Origin: Candidatus Pristimantibacillus lignocellulolyticus
GTDB taxonomy: Bacteria; Bacillota; Bacilli; Paenibacillales; Paenibacillaceae
NCBI GenBank assembly: GCA_023639215.1
Contig: CP097899.1
Location: 7,501-71,500, forward strand
Direction of reading: 5' to 3'
Length of the DNA stretch: 64,000 bases
Under the pieces are notes generated by a model. It saw only the letters and a list, made by a program, of their open reading frames with translations, searched no databases and was not told the DNA's origin. The position numbers and the translations under genes are program-made. Below, piece after piece: positions 26,207 to 35,584 of this stretch (positions are counted from its first letter, which is position 1; each line of letters begins with the position of its first letter).

Positions 26207-27688
26207 CTACTCTATTACTTTCTTAGGAATTTTCTCAATAGAGTAGCCTAATACATTAAGATTATAATCAAAATAAATAGAGTAATCATAGTTTTTATTC
26301 CCATCTGTAAAGTTCTGCTCTGGCATATTTATTTTGAAGTTACCAAAACTTGAGATAATACTTTTCTTTAGTTTCAAGTCTGTATTATCTAGCGGTGCTC
26401 TAACATCGATTAAAACATCTGATGAGAATTTTACACGAAAAATGAATTCTCCATATTGTTTTTGATATGCTTCGAAACTTTCAGCTACATAATAGGAACT
26501 ATAAATTGAAATAAGATTATTTTGTCCATGATCTAAAACAGTTACATGCTCAATTCGATATAAATTTTCAAATTTCGGAAGCTGATTTAATATTATTGGG
26601 TACTTAATTTCAGCAAATAAATCATCAACTTTATTAAATGCAATGTAATAATCAGAATAAGCATAGACCCTATTGTTCTCATCATAGTAAATCAAAAATA
26701 AATATGTATCAAAAGGGGGTGGTTGACTTATTTGTATTAATTCTTCGTTTAACATGATATCTTTTCTTATTACATTACTATAATCCACACCTGGATGTGA
26801 GTTCTTGATTTCATTAACTTTAGCATCAATCTGTGTAGCATTTTTAGGATCTTTCATAAACGATTCAAATTGAGTTGCTTGTACTTTATCGTTAAATTTC
26901 ACAACTTTAAATTGATGAAATGCCTTCATACTATCACTCAGCTTCGTTTTATCTACATAAGCGGTCGCTACCATATGCGATGATACAATTACCCTTACTT
27001 CTGGCAATAGCTTAGTATCTAACTTTGTAGGACCATTAATTAAGCTAGTTTCAATTTGCTCAACAGTAATTACATTTTGTACTTTTAAGTTTTCTAATAA
27101 AGTTTGACCGGAATTCATCGTCGATAGTAATGCATAATATGAAAGTAAGACAGCATCATCACGTAGAAATTGCTTTGATTGTAACTCTGTTAATTCTGTT
27201 GCATTTATAATTGATTTCTTCATCATTGTTTCTAATGAAGTATTCCATGTAAAGTCACCCTTATTGTCTTCATACCCTAATGCTCTTAAAATAAAGGTTG
27301 CGTATTGCTGGGAACTTAGAGCATCATTACTACCAAATTTAACATTACTTACCCCATTCGCTATTCCATTCGTATATACATATCCTATGTATGAAGACGC
27401 CCATACTGGCACATCTGTGAATGGATGATGAAAGTCTTTCTCAACAACTTCCTGTTCCTTCCCTAATAAACGAACTAGCATAACCGCCCCCTCGACACGA
27501 GTCGGTGCTCTCTCAAGTTCGAATCCTAGCTCAGTTCCTTGAAATAATCCTAATGTATGTAACGTATCTGCTTTTGCAGCATGCTGTGGACTTGTTGATG
27601 TTGCAGTTACAGTATTACTAAATAAAATTACACCTATACATATTGCTATGGTTAAGATAAAACCTTTTGCGCAAGATATACTTTTCAT
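26207..27688 (-). CDS. Secreted SLH-domain protein
   Basis: 493 aa with an N-terminal signal peptide (about 1-30). Residues about 38-175 contain S-layer-homology repeats (ADTLHTLGLFQGTELGFELE, FTDVPVWASSYIGYVYTNGI, VSNVKFGSNDALSSQQYATF), which bind pyruvylated secondary wall polymers and hold the protein at the cell surface. The C-terminal 300 residues are not recognised. GGAGGA precedes the ATG. Monocistronic; the neighbouring lipoprotein lies 60 bp downstream on the same strand. Confidence 0.8.
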   Translation of the reverse strand: MKSISCAKGFILTIAICIGVILFSNTVTATSTSPQHAAKADTLHTLGLFQGTELGFELERAPTRVEGAVMLVRLLGKEQEVVEKDFHHPFTDVPVWASSYIGYVYTNGIANGVSNVKFGSNDALSSQQYATFILRALGYEDNKGDFTWNTSLETMMKKSIINATELTELQSKQFLRDDAVLLSYYALLSTMNSGQTLLENLKVQNVITVEQIETSLINGPTKLDTKLLPEVRVIVSSHMVATAYVDKTKLSDSMKAFHQFKVVKFNDKVQATQFESFMKDPKNATQIDAKVNEIKNSHPGVDYSNVIRKDIMLNEELIQISQPPPFDTYLFLIYYDENNRVYAYSDYYIAFNKVDDLFAEIKYPIILNQLPKFENLYRIEHVTVLDHGQNNLISIYSSYYVAESFEAYQKQYGEFIFRVKFSSDVLIDVRAPLDNTDLKLKKSIISSFGNFKINMPEQNFTDGNKNYDYSIYFDYNLNVLGYSIEKIPKKVIE

Positions 27689-27979
27689 TCCATTCCTCCT
27701 ATTCTATTACAGTAAAATATTAACATACACATCATTGTATTAATAGCGTTGAATGGATCGATTCTTTTGATTTATATAGTCTACACTGTTATGAAATTCA
27801 TTAATTATATTGTCGCTCTATGCTGATTGCAGTGTGGAAGGATTTTCTATATGGTAACTTCATTATCTACTCGTCCATGTTTCCCATTTCTCATAACCTT
27901 TCAATGGTGCTCATATAATAAATCATATACCATAACGACTTTTTTCTTGATTTGTATGCTACTTAAGGGAGATGAGCAA

Positions 27980-29437
27980 ATGACGTCAGATGATATGAAG
28001 CAGCTAGAACGTGCCATTGCGGAAATTACAGAGGTAGCCAAAGGATTTGGCTTAGATTTCTATGAGATGAGGTATGAAATATGTCCTGCCGATATCATTT
28101 ACACATTCGGTGCTTATGGAATGCCTACACGTTTCAATCATTGGAGCTTCGGTAAGTCCTTTCACAAGATGAAAACACAATACGATTTTGGGCTAAGTAA
28201 AATTTATGAGCTTGTCATCAATTCTAATCCTTGCTACGCCTTTCTGCTCGAAGGCAATTCATTGATTCAAAATAAATTAATTGTCGCCCATGTTCTAGCT
28301 CACTGCGACTTCTTCAAAAACAATATTCGTTTCAGTGTGACGAATCGTGAAATGGTGGAAAGCATGTCTGCAACTGCGGATCGAATTCATGAATACGAGA
28401 AGATTCACGGTGTAGACACAGTTGAGAAATTTATCGATTCTATTCTCGCCATCCAAGAGCATGTTGATCCCACCATTATTAAGCCTTATCAGTTAGATAA
28501 AAAGCGATATATAGAAATGGCGATGAAGGAGCAAGAAAAGCAAAGCGCTCTACTCACACCTTACTCTTCTCCTTATCAGGAACTATGGGATTTAGATGTA
28601 GAAGCTAAAGCAAAGGATTCATCTAAGCGTGAAGCTGCCTTACAAGAAGCAAAGCGTTTCCCACCTCGTCCTGAAAAAGATTTGATCTGGTTCATTGAAG
28701 AATATTCTCCCATTCTAGATGACTGGCAGCGGGATATATTAACGATGCTACGTGATGAAATGCTATATTTCTGGCCTCAAATCGAGACTAAGATCATGAA
28801 CGAAGGCTGGGCTTCGTATTGGCATCAACGTATCATTCGCGAAATGCATCTAACAAGTGAAGAAACGATTGAATTTGCGAAGCTAAATTCATCTGTCGTT
28901 GTTCCATCGAAAAACAGTCTTAATCCATATTACTTAGGTTTGAAAATATTCGAGGACATAGAGAAACGCTGGGATAATCCGACAGTAGAAGAACAGCGTC
29001 GCTTCGGTCGTGTACCCGGCAAAGGACGCGAGAAGATTTTCGAGGTTCGTGAGCTCGACTCCGATCAATCCTTCTTGCGTAACTACTTAACGAAAAATCT
29101 CGTCGATGAACTAGACTTGTACATCTTCGAGAAAAAAGGTCCTGAGTGGAAAATTACAGATAAGTCGTGGGAGCATATTCGAGATCAGCTTGTTTTCTCT
29201 AAGGTTAACGGTGGATTCCCAAGCCTACATGTCATCGATGGAGATTATAATAGTAATGGAGAACTTTATATTGAACATCAGTACGAGGGTAATGAGCTTG
29301 ATCTGAAATATGTAGAGCGTACACTCCCGCATGTACAAAGCTTATGGGGCAGAAACGTTCATCTACAAACAGTCGTCGAAAGTAAGAAGATGGTGTTTAG
29401 TTGCGTCAACGGTAAGACGACGAGAAAGTTTTTGTAA
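27980..29437 (+). CDS. spoVR: SpoVR family protein
   Basis: 485 aa; B. subtilis SpoVR, needed for proper spore cortex, is of similar size. Recognised by GLDFYEMRYEICPADIIYTF, GMPTRFNHWSFGKSFHKMKT, NPCYAFLLEGNSLIQNKLIV, AHVLAHCDFFKNN and NEGWASYWHQRIIREM. The reading frame is open upstream to 27827, but the ATG at 27980 has AAGGGAG eight bases before it and gives the usual N-terminus. SpoVR usually works with PrkA and YhbH; prkA lies 9 kb away and yhbH is not in the window. Confidence 0.93.
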   Translation: MTSDDMKQLERAIAEITEVAKGFGLDFYEMRYEICPADIIYTFGAYGMPTRFNHWSFGKSFHKMKTQYDFGLSKIYELVINSNPCYAFLLEGNSLIQNKLIVAHVLAHCDFFKNNIRFSVTNREMVESMSATADRIHEYEKIHGVDTVEKFIDSILAIQEHVDPTIIKPYQLDKKRYIEMAMKEQEKQSALLTPYSSPYQELWDLDVEAKAKDSSKREAALQEAKRFPPRPEKDLIWFIEEYSPILDDWQRDILTMLRDEMLYFWPQIETKIMNEGWASYWHQRIIREMHLTSEETIEFAKLNSSVVVPSKNSLNPYYLGLKIFEDIEKRWDNPTVEEQRRFGRVPGKGREKIFEVRELDSDQSFLRNYLTKNLVDELDLYIFEKKGPEWKITDKSWEHIRDQLVFSKVNGGFPSLHVIDGDYNSNGELYIEHQYEGNELDLKYVERTLPHVQSLWGRNVHLQTVVESKKMVFSCVNGKTTRKFL

Positions 29438-29446
29438 CGGAATGAT

Positions 29447-29480
29447 AACAAGCGTAACGATTAATCATTACGCTTGTTTG
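29447..29480 (+). terminator. Terminator after spoVR
   Basis: AACAAGCGTAA pairs perfectly with TTACGCTTGTT over a 10-nt loop; the following U-run is short. Confidence 0.7.
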
Positions 29481-29551
29481 TTAACTACTCTAAAGTGATT
29501 GACTATGTATAAAACCTTACTCACGATAAATATTGATAATACCTTAAGAGC

Positions 29552-29597
29552 AAAAACCGCCATCATAGTGAGAATTTCTCACTGAGCTGGCGGTTTT
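29552..29597. terminator. Second, two-storey hairpin between spoVR and the DUF817 gene
   Basis: AAAACCGCCA pairs with TGGCGGTTTT and encloses GTGAG-AATT-CTCAC. It has A/T runs on both sides. No gene ends immediately before it on either strand, so it could end a short unannotated transcript or back up the spoVR terminator. Confidence 0.55.
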
Positions 29598-29715
29598 GTA
29601 ACATTTCCAGTCTATTTTCCGTTAATACATTTGCAAGGGATGTGAAACTATACATAATTCATTTATAATGAATCAAGCTTAACTATAATAAGAGCACAAG
29701 AAGGTGAGTAACGAA

Positions 29716-30483
29716 TTGAGATCAATCATACAACTACTGCATTTTGGCTATCATCAGGCGATGAGCTGTATCTTTCCCGTTGCTATATTTGGAACTTTAG
29801 CTCTGTCTAGCATAATACCAATACCTATCCTGCATCGTTATGATGCTATTCTCGTTGTATTGCTACTTGTTCAATACCTAATGTACCGCAGTGGATTAGA
29901 GACGCTTGATGAGATCAAAGTAATCTGCGTATTTCACATCATTGGATTAGCACTTGAGTTATATAAAGTATGGATGGGATCTTGGTCGTACCCGGAGCCT
30001 GGATTTTCGAAAATATTTGGTGTCCCGCTCTACAGCGGATTTATGTATGCAAGTGTTGCTAGTTTTATGTGTCAAATATGGCGGAGATTGCGAATGGACA
30101 TGACCGGCTGGCCAGGACTTACGCCTGCAGCGCTACTTGGTGGGGCAATTTATCTTAACTTTTTCACGCATCATTTTATTCCAGATTTTCGTTGGTGGTT
30201 AACTGCACTTGTCTTCATCGTTTTCTGGAAAACATGGATTATCTATCGGGTAAGGGAAACAACTTATAGAATGCCTTTAACTGTCGCATTTATCATTGTA
30301 GGATTCTTTATTTGGTTAGCAGAAAATATTGCTACGTTTTTAGGAGCTTGGAAATACCCTGATCAGCATCAGACTTGGCAAATCGTAAGTTTCAGTAAGA
30401 TTAGCTCATGGTTCCTACTTGTAATTATTAGTGTTATTATCGTGGCCCAGCTTAAGCATGTAAAAGCTAGTCGTACCGTGTAA
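29716..30483 (+). CDS. DUF817 family membrane protein (YoaT-like)
   Basis: 255 aa with about seven to eight hydrophobic helices. LLHFGYHQAMSCIFPVAIF at the start, ELYKVWMGSWSYPEPGF, GVPLYSGFMYASVASFMCQI and the late ENIATFLGAWKYPDQHQTWQ are typical of the DUF817 family (B. subtilis YoaT). Function unknown. TTG at 29716 is preferred as start because AGGTG sits nine bases upstream; GTG at 29704 would lack spacing. Monocistronic with its own terminator. Confidence 0.8.
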   Translation: MRSIIQLLHFGYHQAMSCIFPVAIFGTLALSSIIPIPILHRYDAILVVLLLVQYLMYRSGLETLDEIKVICVFHIIGLALELYKVWMGSWSYPEPGFSKIFGVPLYSGFMYASVASFMCQIWRRLRMDMTGWPGLTPAALLGGAIYLNFFTHHFIPDFRWWLTALVFIVFWKTWIIYRVRETTYRMPLTVAFIIVGFFIWLAENIATFLGAWKYPDQHQTWQIVSFSKISSWFLLVIISVIIVAQLKHVKASRTV

Positions 30484-30524
30484 TACGTATAGTAGAGCTT
30501 GGTATTAAGAATCTACACATAGCT

Positions 30525-30563
30525 AAAAGAGAGTGCCAAGGTAACCTTTGGCACTCTCTTTTA
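30525..30563. terminator. Bidirectional terminator between DUF817 gene and yfhJ
   Basis: GAGAGTGCCAA pairs with TTGGCACTCTC, with AAAA before and TTTT after the stem. Confidence 0.88.
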
Positions 30564-30616
30564 TTTCTTGCCTAAAATCGAGACGAAAATATTGAAATGT
30601 ACTACTACATTCTAAT

Positions 30617-30883
30617 CTATTTACCTGTTGTTGGGTCACTTAACATATCTGCATACTTCGGATTTTTCGCGATAAATGAATGTAGCTTATCTCCGTAGCT
30701 AGTAATTAGCTGGCGAATAAGATTCTCGGTATAATCTGCTCCTTGAAATTTGTAACCAGCTTTGGCGGAGGTTGATTCGTAATCACTCCATAATAGCTCT
30801 ACCCACAGCATTGCCTTTTCCTCTGATAACTCTGGATTTTTCTCCATTAATAGTTCTGTTAATCGCTTTATATTGTCCAACAT
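30617..30883 (-). CDS. yfhJ: WVELL-motif protein (YfhJ family)
   Basis: 88-aa soluble protein. The diagnostic motif is present (KAMLWVELLWSDYESTSAKA, about 25-43), which names the WVELL family containing B. subtilis YfhJ. Usual length is about 85-90. Function unknown. AAGGAGA lies ten bases before the ATG. It is convergent with the DUF817 gene and divergent from the structured leader of the L25-like gene. Confidence 0.82.
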   Translation of the reverse strand: MLDNIKRLTELLMEKNPELSEEKAMLWVELLWSDYESTSAKAGYKFQGADYTENLIRQLITSYGDKLHSFIAKNPKYADMLSDPTTGK

Positions 30884-31087
30884 AATATAATAATCTCCTT
30901 CAAATAATAATCAACTTTATGGCCATTCATGTAAAATATCATCATACTAAACTTTTCGCAAAATTCAAAGTCAAAAATTACAGGCGATAGCAGTCTTTCA
31001 TTCCTGTAGTAAAGAACCGATAGAATTATATATGACAACTCACAACTCTATCAAAATTGGACATTACCTCCTAATAATGATATGGTA

Positions 31088-31153
31088 TTGGAAACCCAAT
31101 GGCATTTCACTTTTTTAAAAGTGAGGTGCCTTCGTTTATATATTGGGTTTTTT
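31088..31153 (+). terminator. Structured hairpin with U-run upstream of the L25/Ctc gene
   Basis: AAACCCAAT pairs with ATTGGGTTT and encloses a second stem GGCATTTCACTTTT/AAAAGTGAGGTGCC (two G-U pairs), followed by six T. It lies 107 bp before the L25-like start in a 376-bp intergenic region with no plus-strand gene before it. It either ends a short RNA from about 31020 or attenuates the L25-like gene. It matches no riboswitch class I know. Confidence 0.6.
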
Positions 31154-31259
31154 ACATTAACTGGGTGGTGATGCTGTGTTTCTCTTTATAACCCCTCATT
31201 GGGGAAAGCAGTCTGTTGTTTTGGAACTGTAATCACATAATGAAGAGGAGCGGTTAGAC

Positions 31260-31805
31260 ATGGAAACAAATTGTATTCAAGCAGTGGAGCGATTATATCA
31301 GAAGCCATCAGAGCTTCGTCACTTAAGAAATAACGGACGCTTGCCAGGTATATTATTTGGCAAAAACATTTCAAATCAAATGTTTCATATTCCCGTAACT
31401 AGTTTTCAAAAATGGATAAGACAGGGAAGTGGTCCACTGCAATTGCAGTTTACAAATCAGGATCCAGTTTCTGTTGTAATTGAAGAGCTTCAGCAAAACC
31501 CTATAACTATGGAATTGCTACATGTAGATTTTCAAGTCGTCCAAAGAAACGAAATATTGCGTACCAAGCTTCCTGTGAAATTGAAGGGTGTTCCCGCTGG
31601 TACAAAACTAGGCGGAGTTCTTCAAACTCAGAATACGTTCGTTGAAGTCGAAGCACTTCCAAAATATTTACCAAAAAGTATTGAAATCGATATTAGCCAC
31701 ATGGAAATTGGACACTTTTTACTCATGAAGGATATTCCCCTTCCTCCTGAAGTGATAATGATTTCAGGTGAAAATGAGCAGCTTGTTTCTCTTATAAAGC
31801 CATAG
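31260..31805 (+). CDS. rplY: Ribosomal protein bL25 / general stress protein Ctc
   Basis: 181-aa protein of the L25/TL5/Ctc family, which binds 5S rRNA in the large subunit. N-terminal L25 domain (PSELRHLRNNGRLPGILFGK, VVIEELQQNPITMELLHVDF) and C-terminal TL5 domain (LPVKLKGVPAGTKLGGVLQT, YLPKSIEIDISHMEIG) are present. It is somewhat shorter than B. subtilis Ctc (about 204 aa), lacking the acidic tail. GAGGAG precedes the ATG. The Ctc of B. subtilis is SigB-dependent; I could not see a clear SigB promoter here. Confidence 0.88.
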   Translation: METNCIQAVERLYQKPSELRHLRNNGRLPGILFGKNISNQMFHIPVTSFQKWIRQGSGPLQLQFTNQDPVSVVIEELQQNPITMELLHVDFQVVQRNEILRTKLPVKLKGVPAGTKLGGVLQTQNTFVEVEALPKYLPKSIEIDISHMEIGHFLLMKDIPLPPEVIMISGENEQLVSLIKP

Positions 31806-31831
31806 CAATTATTTAATGAAATTATAAAAGC

Positions 31832-31880
31832 AAGAGGCTAATTCCTAGTCATTGAACATGACTAGGAATTAGCCTCTTTT
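31832..31880. terminator. Terminator between rplY and the GDPD gene
   Basis: Nearly 20-bp perfect stem (AGAGGCTAATTCCTAGTCAT and its complement) with TTTT after it on the plus strand. Confidence 0.9.
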
Positions 31881-31956
31881 AATATTTATAGACCTCATTT
31901 TTACTATCTATTCATTCCCTATATTGTAGCAGAGAGGACTAATCGCAGCTTCAACC

Positions 31957-33729
31957 TTAGAAATCAATCTCAACCATAGACTGAGCGAGTACTGGATAAT
32001 CGGTTATAATGCCATCGACATCGAACTTCAATACTTCCTTCAAATTATGTCTGCTGTTGACCGTCCACACCCATATTTCACGTCCTGAAGCGTGTGCCTT
32101 CTTTACAAGCTGCTCTGTTAGCATCACTTGTTCAACAGTATAGAAATCAACATCAAGCATAGATAAGTCACCGAAAGCGAAAAATAAAATTTGACCGATC
32201 TTAATATCCGGTGCTTTTTCTCTAATTTGCTTTAATGTATGACTGTCAAATGATTGAATGTAGACATCTTCCTCCATATCGAAAGCTTGGACTAGCTCCA
32301 CAACTTCTCTCGCTAGCTCATCACCGAGACCATCTGGCTTCAGATCTAGCAACACTTTGATTCTACCCTTGGTCATAGTTAATACTTCACTTAATTCTGG
32401 AATATATACGGGTTGATCATTTGCATCCAAGCCGATAGAGAACTTGCTAATTTCCGCATAAGTGAGATTAGACACCCGCTCCGACACTCCAGCTAATCGC
32501 TTCAACGTATAGTCATGATGTACTACGGCTACTCCATCTTTCGTCAATTGAACGTCCAGTTCAACCGATTGAATTCCTTTCTCAATAGCCATCTCAATAG
32601 ATGGAAGAGAGTTTTCTGGAGCACTTTCTACATCGCCTCGATGTGCCGATATTAGTACACTCCATTTGGCATAAACAAGACTATCGTTCGCTTTGAAGCC
32701 AACAAATAAAGCTAACCCTATGTATATAACAGCTATACCCGCATACAATAGCCGTGTTCGTTCACGCTTATTCAAATAATTGGTGATACGGCGCTCCATT
32801 CCACCAAATTTACTCGGATAAACCATTAGAGTATTCCGTAAATTCATTCCTTTCATTCGACCGAAATAATAGAACAATCGAGTAAGAAAGATAATATTAA
32901 TCGGCATTAGCAGCAGAGCAAACATATATGTCAATATAGTGGATAACGTCAAAGAATAATGATTTGAAAATACTTTAAGTACATTAATATCTAGCCAAGA
33001 AGGTAAATAAGACAGTGATGAAATCACAACAAAACCTGTCCCGAGCACCAAACTATTTAATAAAAATAGCCAAATGAAAAGTTGCAACCTTCTACCCCGA
33101 GTCAAAGCTAAACTATTACGAATTGCTTCAACAATCGTGTTTCCTTCAAGTACGATAAAGTGCAATACAAAAATTCCACGTAGCACCGTATACAATGCAG
33201 TAATAAGCAACAGTACATATACTAAAGTCATCGTATAAGAAACATCTAATACTTGATTTTGCAGAAAAATAGGGAAATTGAAAAGTTTATAGAACGATGC
33301 AGACAGTGGCGAATCTATAAACGGTATAAGCACAAGTAAGATGATAAACAACTGGAAAATACCATATCCAAATAATCGTGGAGTCTGGCGTAGTGTAGTT
33401 AATATTGCATCTGAGATCGCAATCTCTTTGCCAAAGAAGCGTTGCTGAACTAATATAATAAGCACGCATAATTCTATAAACAGTGCAAATGAAGCAACAA
33501 GTCCAATCATAATTAGTCCAACAACACCTTCTAAAGTGCGTCCTAGCAGATACACTTCGTCGTTAAGCAATGAGCCAGAACCGACAACCATTAATATCCG
33601 ATTAAAAATAAACGCATTAACAGGAATGATGATTACACTCGTCAGTAACATAAATAAATATTCAAAAAGGAGTAGCTTGGGGTACGATGCCCGAAAATCT
33701 CGAATGCTTCTATTCAACAGCCTAAGCAT
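31957..33729 (-). CDS. Membrane-anchored glycerophosphodiester phosphodiesterase
   Basis: 590 aa. The first about 340 residues carry seven to eight helices and match the GDPD-associated membrane domain. The C-terminal about 250 residues are a GDPD TIM barrel beginning LISAHRGDVESAPENSLPSI, with metal/catalytic residues in HRG, PENS, ELDVQLTKDGVAVVHHD and the late QSFDSHTLKQI. It hydrolyses glycerophosphodiesters to glycerol-3-phosphate and alcohol; the catalytic part probably faces outward. GTAGGGGG precedes the ATG at 33729, which is preferred over a TTG 21 bases upstream. Monocistronic. Confidence 0.9.
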   Translation of the reverse strand: MLRLLNRSIRDFRASYPKLLLFEYLFMLLTSVIIIPVNAFIFNRILMVVGSGSLLNDEVYLLGRTLEGVVGLIMIGLVASFALFIELCVLIILVQQRFFGKEIAISDAILTTLRQTPRLFGYGIFQLFIILLVLIPFIDSPLSASFYKLFNFPIFLQNQVLDVSYTMTLVYVLLLITALYTVLRGIFVLHFIVLEGNTIVEAIRNSLALTRGRRLQLFIWLFLLNSLVLGTGFVVISSLSYLPSWLDINVLKVFSNHYSLTLSTILTYMFALLLMPINIIFLTRLFYYFGRMKGMNLRNTLMVYPSKFGGMERRITNYLNKRERTRLLYAGIAVIYIGLALFVGFKANDSLVYAKWSVLISAHRGDVESAPENSLPSIEMAIEKGIQSVELDVQLTKDGVAVVHHDYTLKRLAGVSERVSNLTYAEISKFSIGLDANDQPVYIPELSEVLTMTKGRIKVLLDLKPDGLGDELAREVVELVQAFDMEEDVYIQSFDSHTLKQIREKAPDIKIGQILFFAFGDLSMLDVDFYTVEQVMLTEQLVKKAHASGREIWVWTVNSRHNLKEVLKFDVDGIITDYPVLAQSMVEIDF

Positions 33730-33857
33730 ACTTTTCCCCCTACCTATCAAAAGTTAGTTATAGTCCCATTATACTATTTATTTATATATTAAGACTAGCT
33801 AACTCACTAAGCAAAAAAAGGTCCGGCTACTATAGCCGAACCCTCACTTTATTCATA

Positions 33858-35516
33858 TTAACCAATCATTTTATTGATTGCACTCACTAATGCTTTTACT
33901 GATGAAGTCATAATGTCTACATCAACTCCACAACCCCAATACATCGTTCCATCAATGGCTGTAATTCCAATATAAGAAACGGCTTGAGATTTTGATCCTA
34001 CATCCAATGCATGCTCTTTGTAAGTGAGATTAGAGAAATTCACTTCTAGATTCGATTGCAATGCATTACTAATCGCATCAAGTCTGCCCTCGCCAGTACC
34101 CGTTAATTCAATTAGCTGATCATTCATCTTCACTGTAACTACCGTTTGGAAATCATCAGATTTCGTGAAATGATAATTTACAAATTCAATTGGTGCTTTT
34201 ATATTTACATATTCAGTTTTGAAAATATCATAAATCTCTTCTGTCATAATTTCTTTGTTCAAACGATCGGATATATCTTTAACTTTGTAACCAAAGTTTT
34301 CACGCATTAGTTGAGGTAGATCCAAACCATAGTTCTGTTGCAATAAGTAGCCGATGCCACCTTTACCAGATTGGCTATTAATACGAATAATATCGCCCTC
34401 GTACTGTCTACCAATATCCAGTGGATCAATCGGCAAGTAAGGAACTGACCAATATTGTCGATCTTCTTCTTCACGCCATTTCATCCCTTTAGCAATTGCA
34501 TCTTGGTGTGAGCCAGAAAATGCTGTAAATACAAGTTCTCCTGCATATGGATGTCTTTCATTAACTGTCATACGCGTCAATCTTTCGTAAATTGCACGAA
34601 TTTCAGGAAGATTTTCAAAGTTCAATTGAGGATTAACACCATGAGAATACATATTCAAAGCAAGCGTAATGATATCGACATTACCTGTTCTTTCTCCATT
34701 ACCAAATAGTGTTCCTTCAACTCTTTGGCCACCTGCAAGAATTGCAAGCTCCGTATCCGCAACCCCAGTACCACGATCATTATGTGGATGTAGTGATAGA
34801 ATGACATTCTCACGATACTTCATATTTTCGCTCATATATTCAATCTGACTTGCATACACGTGAGGCATTGACATAGATACGGTAACAGGCAAGTTCATAA
34901 TGACTTTATTGTCTGCTGTCGGTTGCCATACATCAAGTACCGCATTACAAATATCTAATGCAAATTCAACCTCTGTACCTGTAAAGCTTTCAGGAGAGTA
35001 TTGGAACTGGAAGTTACCCTCCGTTTCCTCTGCACATGTTTTCAATAGCTCTGCACCTGCTACAGCAATATTAATGATCTCTTCTTTTGTTTTTCTGAAT
35101 ACTTGCTCACGTTGAGCAACAGAAGTCGAGTTATATAAATGAACAACTGCTCTTGGAGCACCTTTTAATGATTCAAACGTTTTTCTAATGATATGTTCTC
35201 TTGCTTGTGTTAATACTTGAATCGTTACATCATCAGGGATCAAGTTTTGCTCAATTAGTGTACGTAAAAATGTAAATTCAGTTTCTGATGCAGCAGGGAA
35301 ACCTACTTCAATTTCTTTGAATCCGATCTTTACAAGTAATTTGAAGAATTCAAGTTTTTCTTCCAAATTCATAGGAACGATTAGAGCCTGGTTACCATCT
35401 CTTAGATCAACGCTACACCATGTAGGTGCTTCAGTAATATATTCTTTTTGCGTCCATTTCAAGCTGGACACAGGTGGCATGAAATAACCTTTAGTATACT
35501 TATCGTAATTTTTCAT
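33858..35516 (-). CDS. leuA: 2-isopropylmalate synthase
   Basis: Condenses acetyl-CoA with 2-oxoisovalerate, the first committed step of leucine synthesis. 552 aa, the long LeuA form (about 550-560). Signature SVDLRDGNQALIVPMNLEEK near 40-60, the metal-binding HPHNDRGTGVADTELAILAG and GTLFGNGERTGN, and the C-terminal LeuA allosteric domain (VTVKMNDQLIELTGTGEG). The ATG at 35516 has AAGGA eleven bases upstream; another ATG at 35528 abuts that sequence. A T-box leader precedes it. No other leu or ilv gene is near. Confidence 0.93.
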   Translation of the reverse strand: MKNYDKYTKGYFMPPVSSLKWTQKEYITEAPTWCSVDLRDGNQALIVPMNLEEKLEFFKLLVKIGFKEIEVGFPAASETEFTFLRTLIEQNLIPDDVTIQVLTQAREHIIRKTFESLKGAPRAVVHLYNSTSVAQREQVFRKTKEEIINIAVAGAELLKTCAEETEGNFQFQYSPESFTGTEVEFALDICNAVLDVWQPTADNKVIMNLPVTVSMSMPHVYASQIEYMSENMKYRENVILSLHPHNDRGTGVADTELAILAGGQRVEGTLFGNGERTGNVDIITLALNMYSHGVNPQLNFENLPEIRAIYERLTRMTVNERHPYAGELVFTAFSGSHQDAIAKGMKWREEEDRQYWSVPYLPIDPLDIGRQYEGDIIRINSQSGKGGIGYLLQQNYGLDLPQLMRENFGYKVKDISDRLNKEIMTEEIYDIFKTEYVNIKAPIEFVNYHFTKSDDFQTVVTVKMNDQLIELTGTGEGRLDAISNALQSNLEVNFSNLTYKEHALDVGSKSQAVSYIGITAIDGTMYWGCGVDVDIMTSSVKALVSAINKMIG

Positions 35517-35584
35517 CCTAATAACCATCCTTTTTCTCTAATATTTTCCCTGCATTTCTTTCTTGAATTACATTATGAAAACAC

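Noticed and set aside
27827..27979. 51-residue N-terminal extension of SpoVR
   Set aside because: No ribosome binding site at 27827 and composition unlike the family; the ATG at 27980 has AAGGGAG and gives the usual length.
31160..31259. SigB promoter for the L25/Ctc gene
   Set aside because: GTTTCT and GGGGAA are present but the spacing is about 17 bp, too long for the GTTT-N12-15-GGG pattern.
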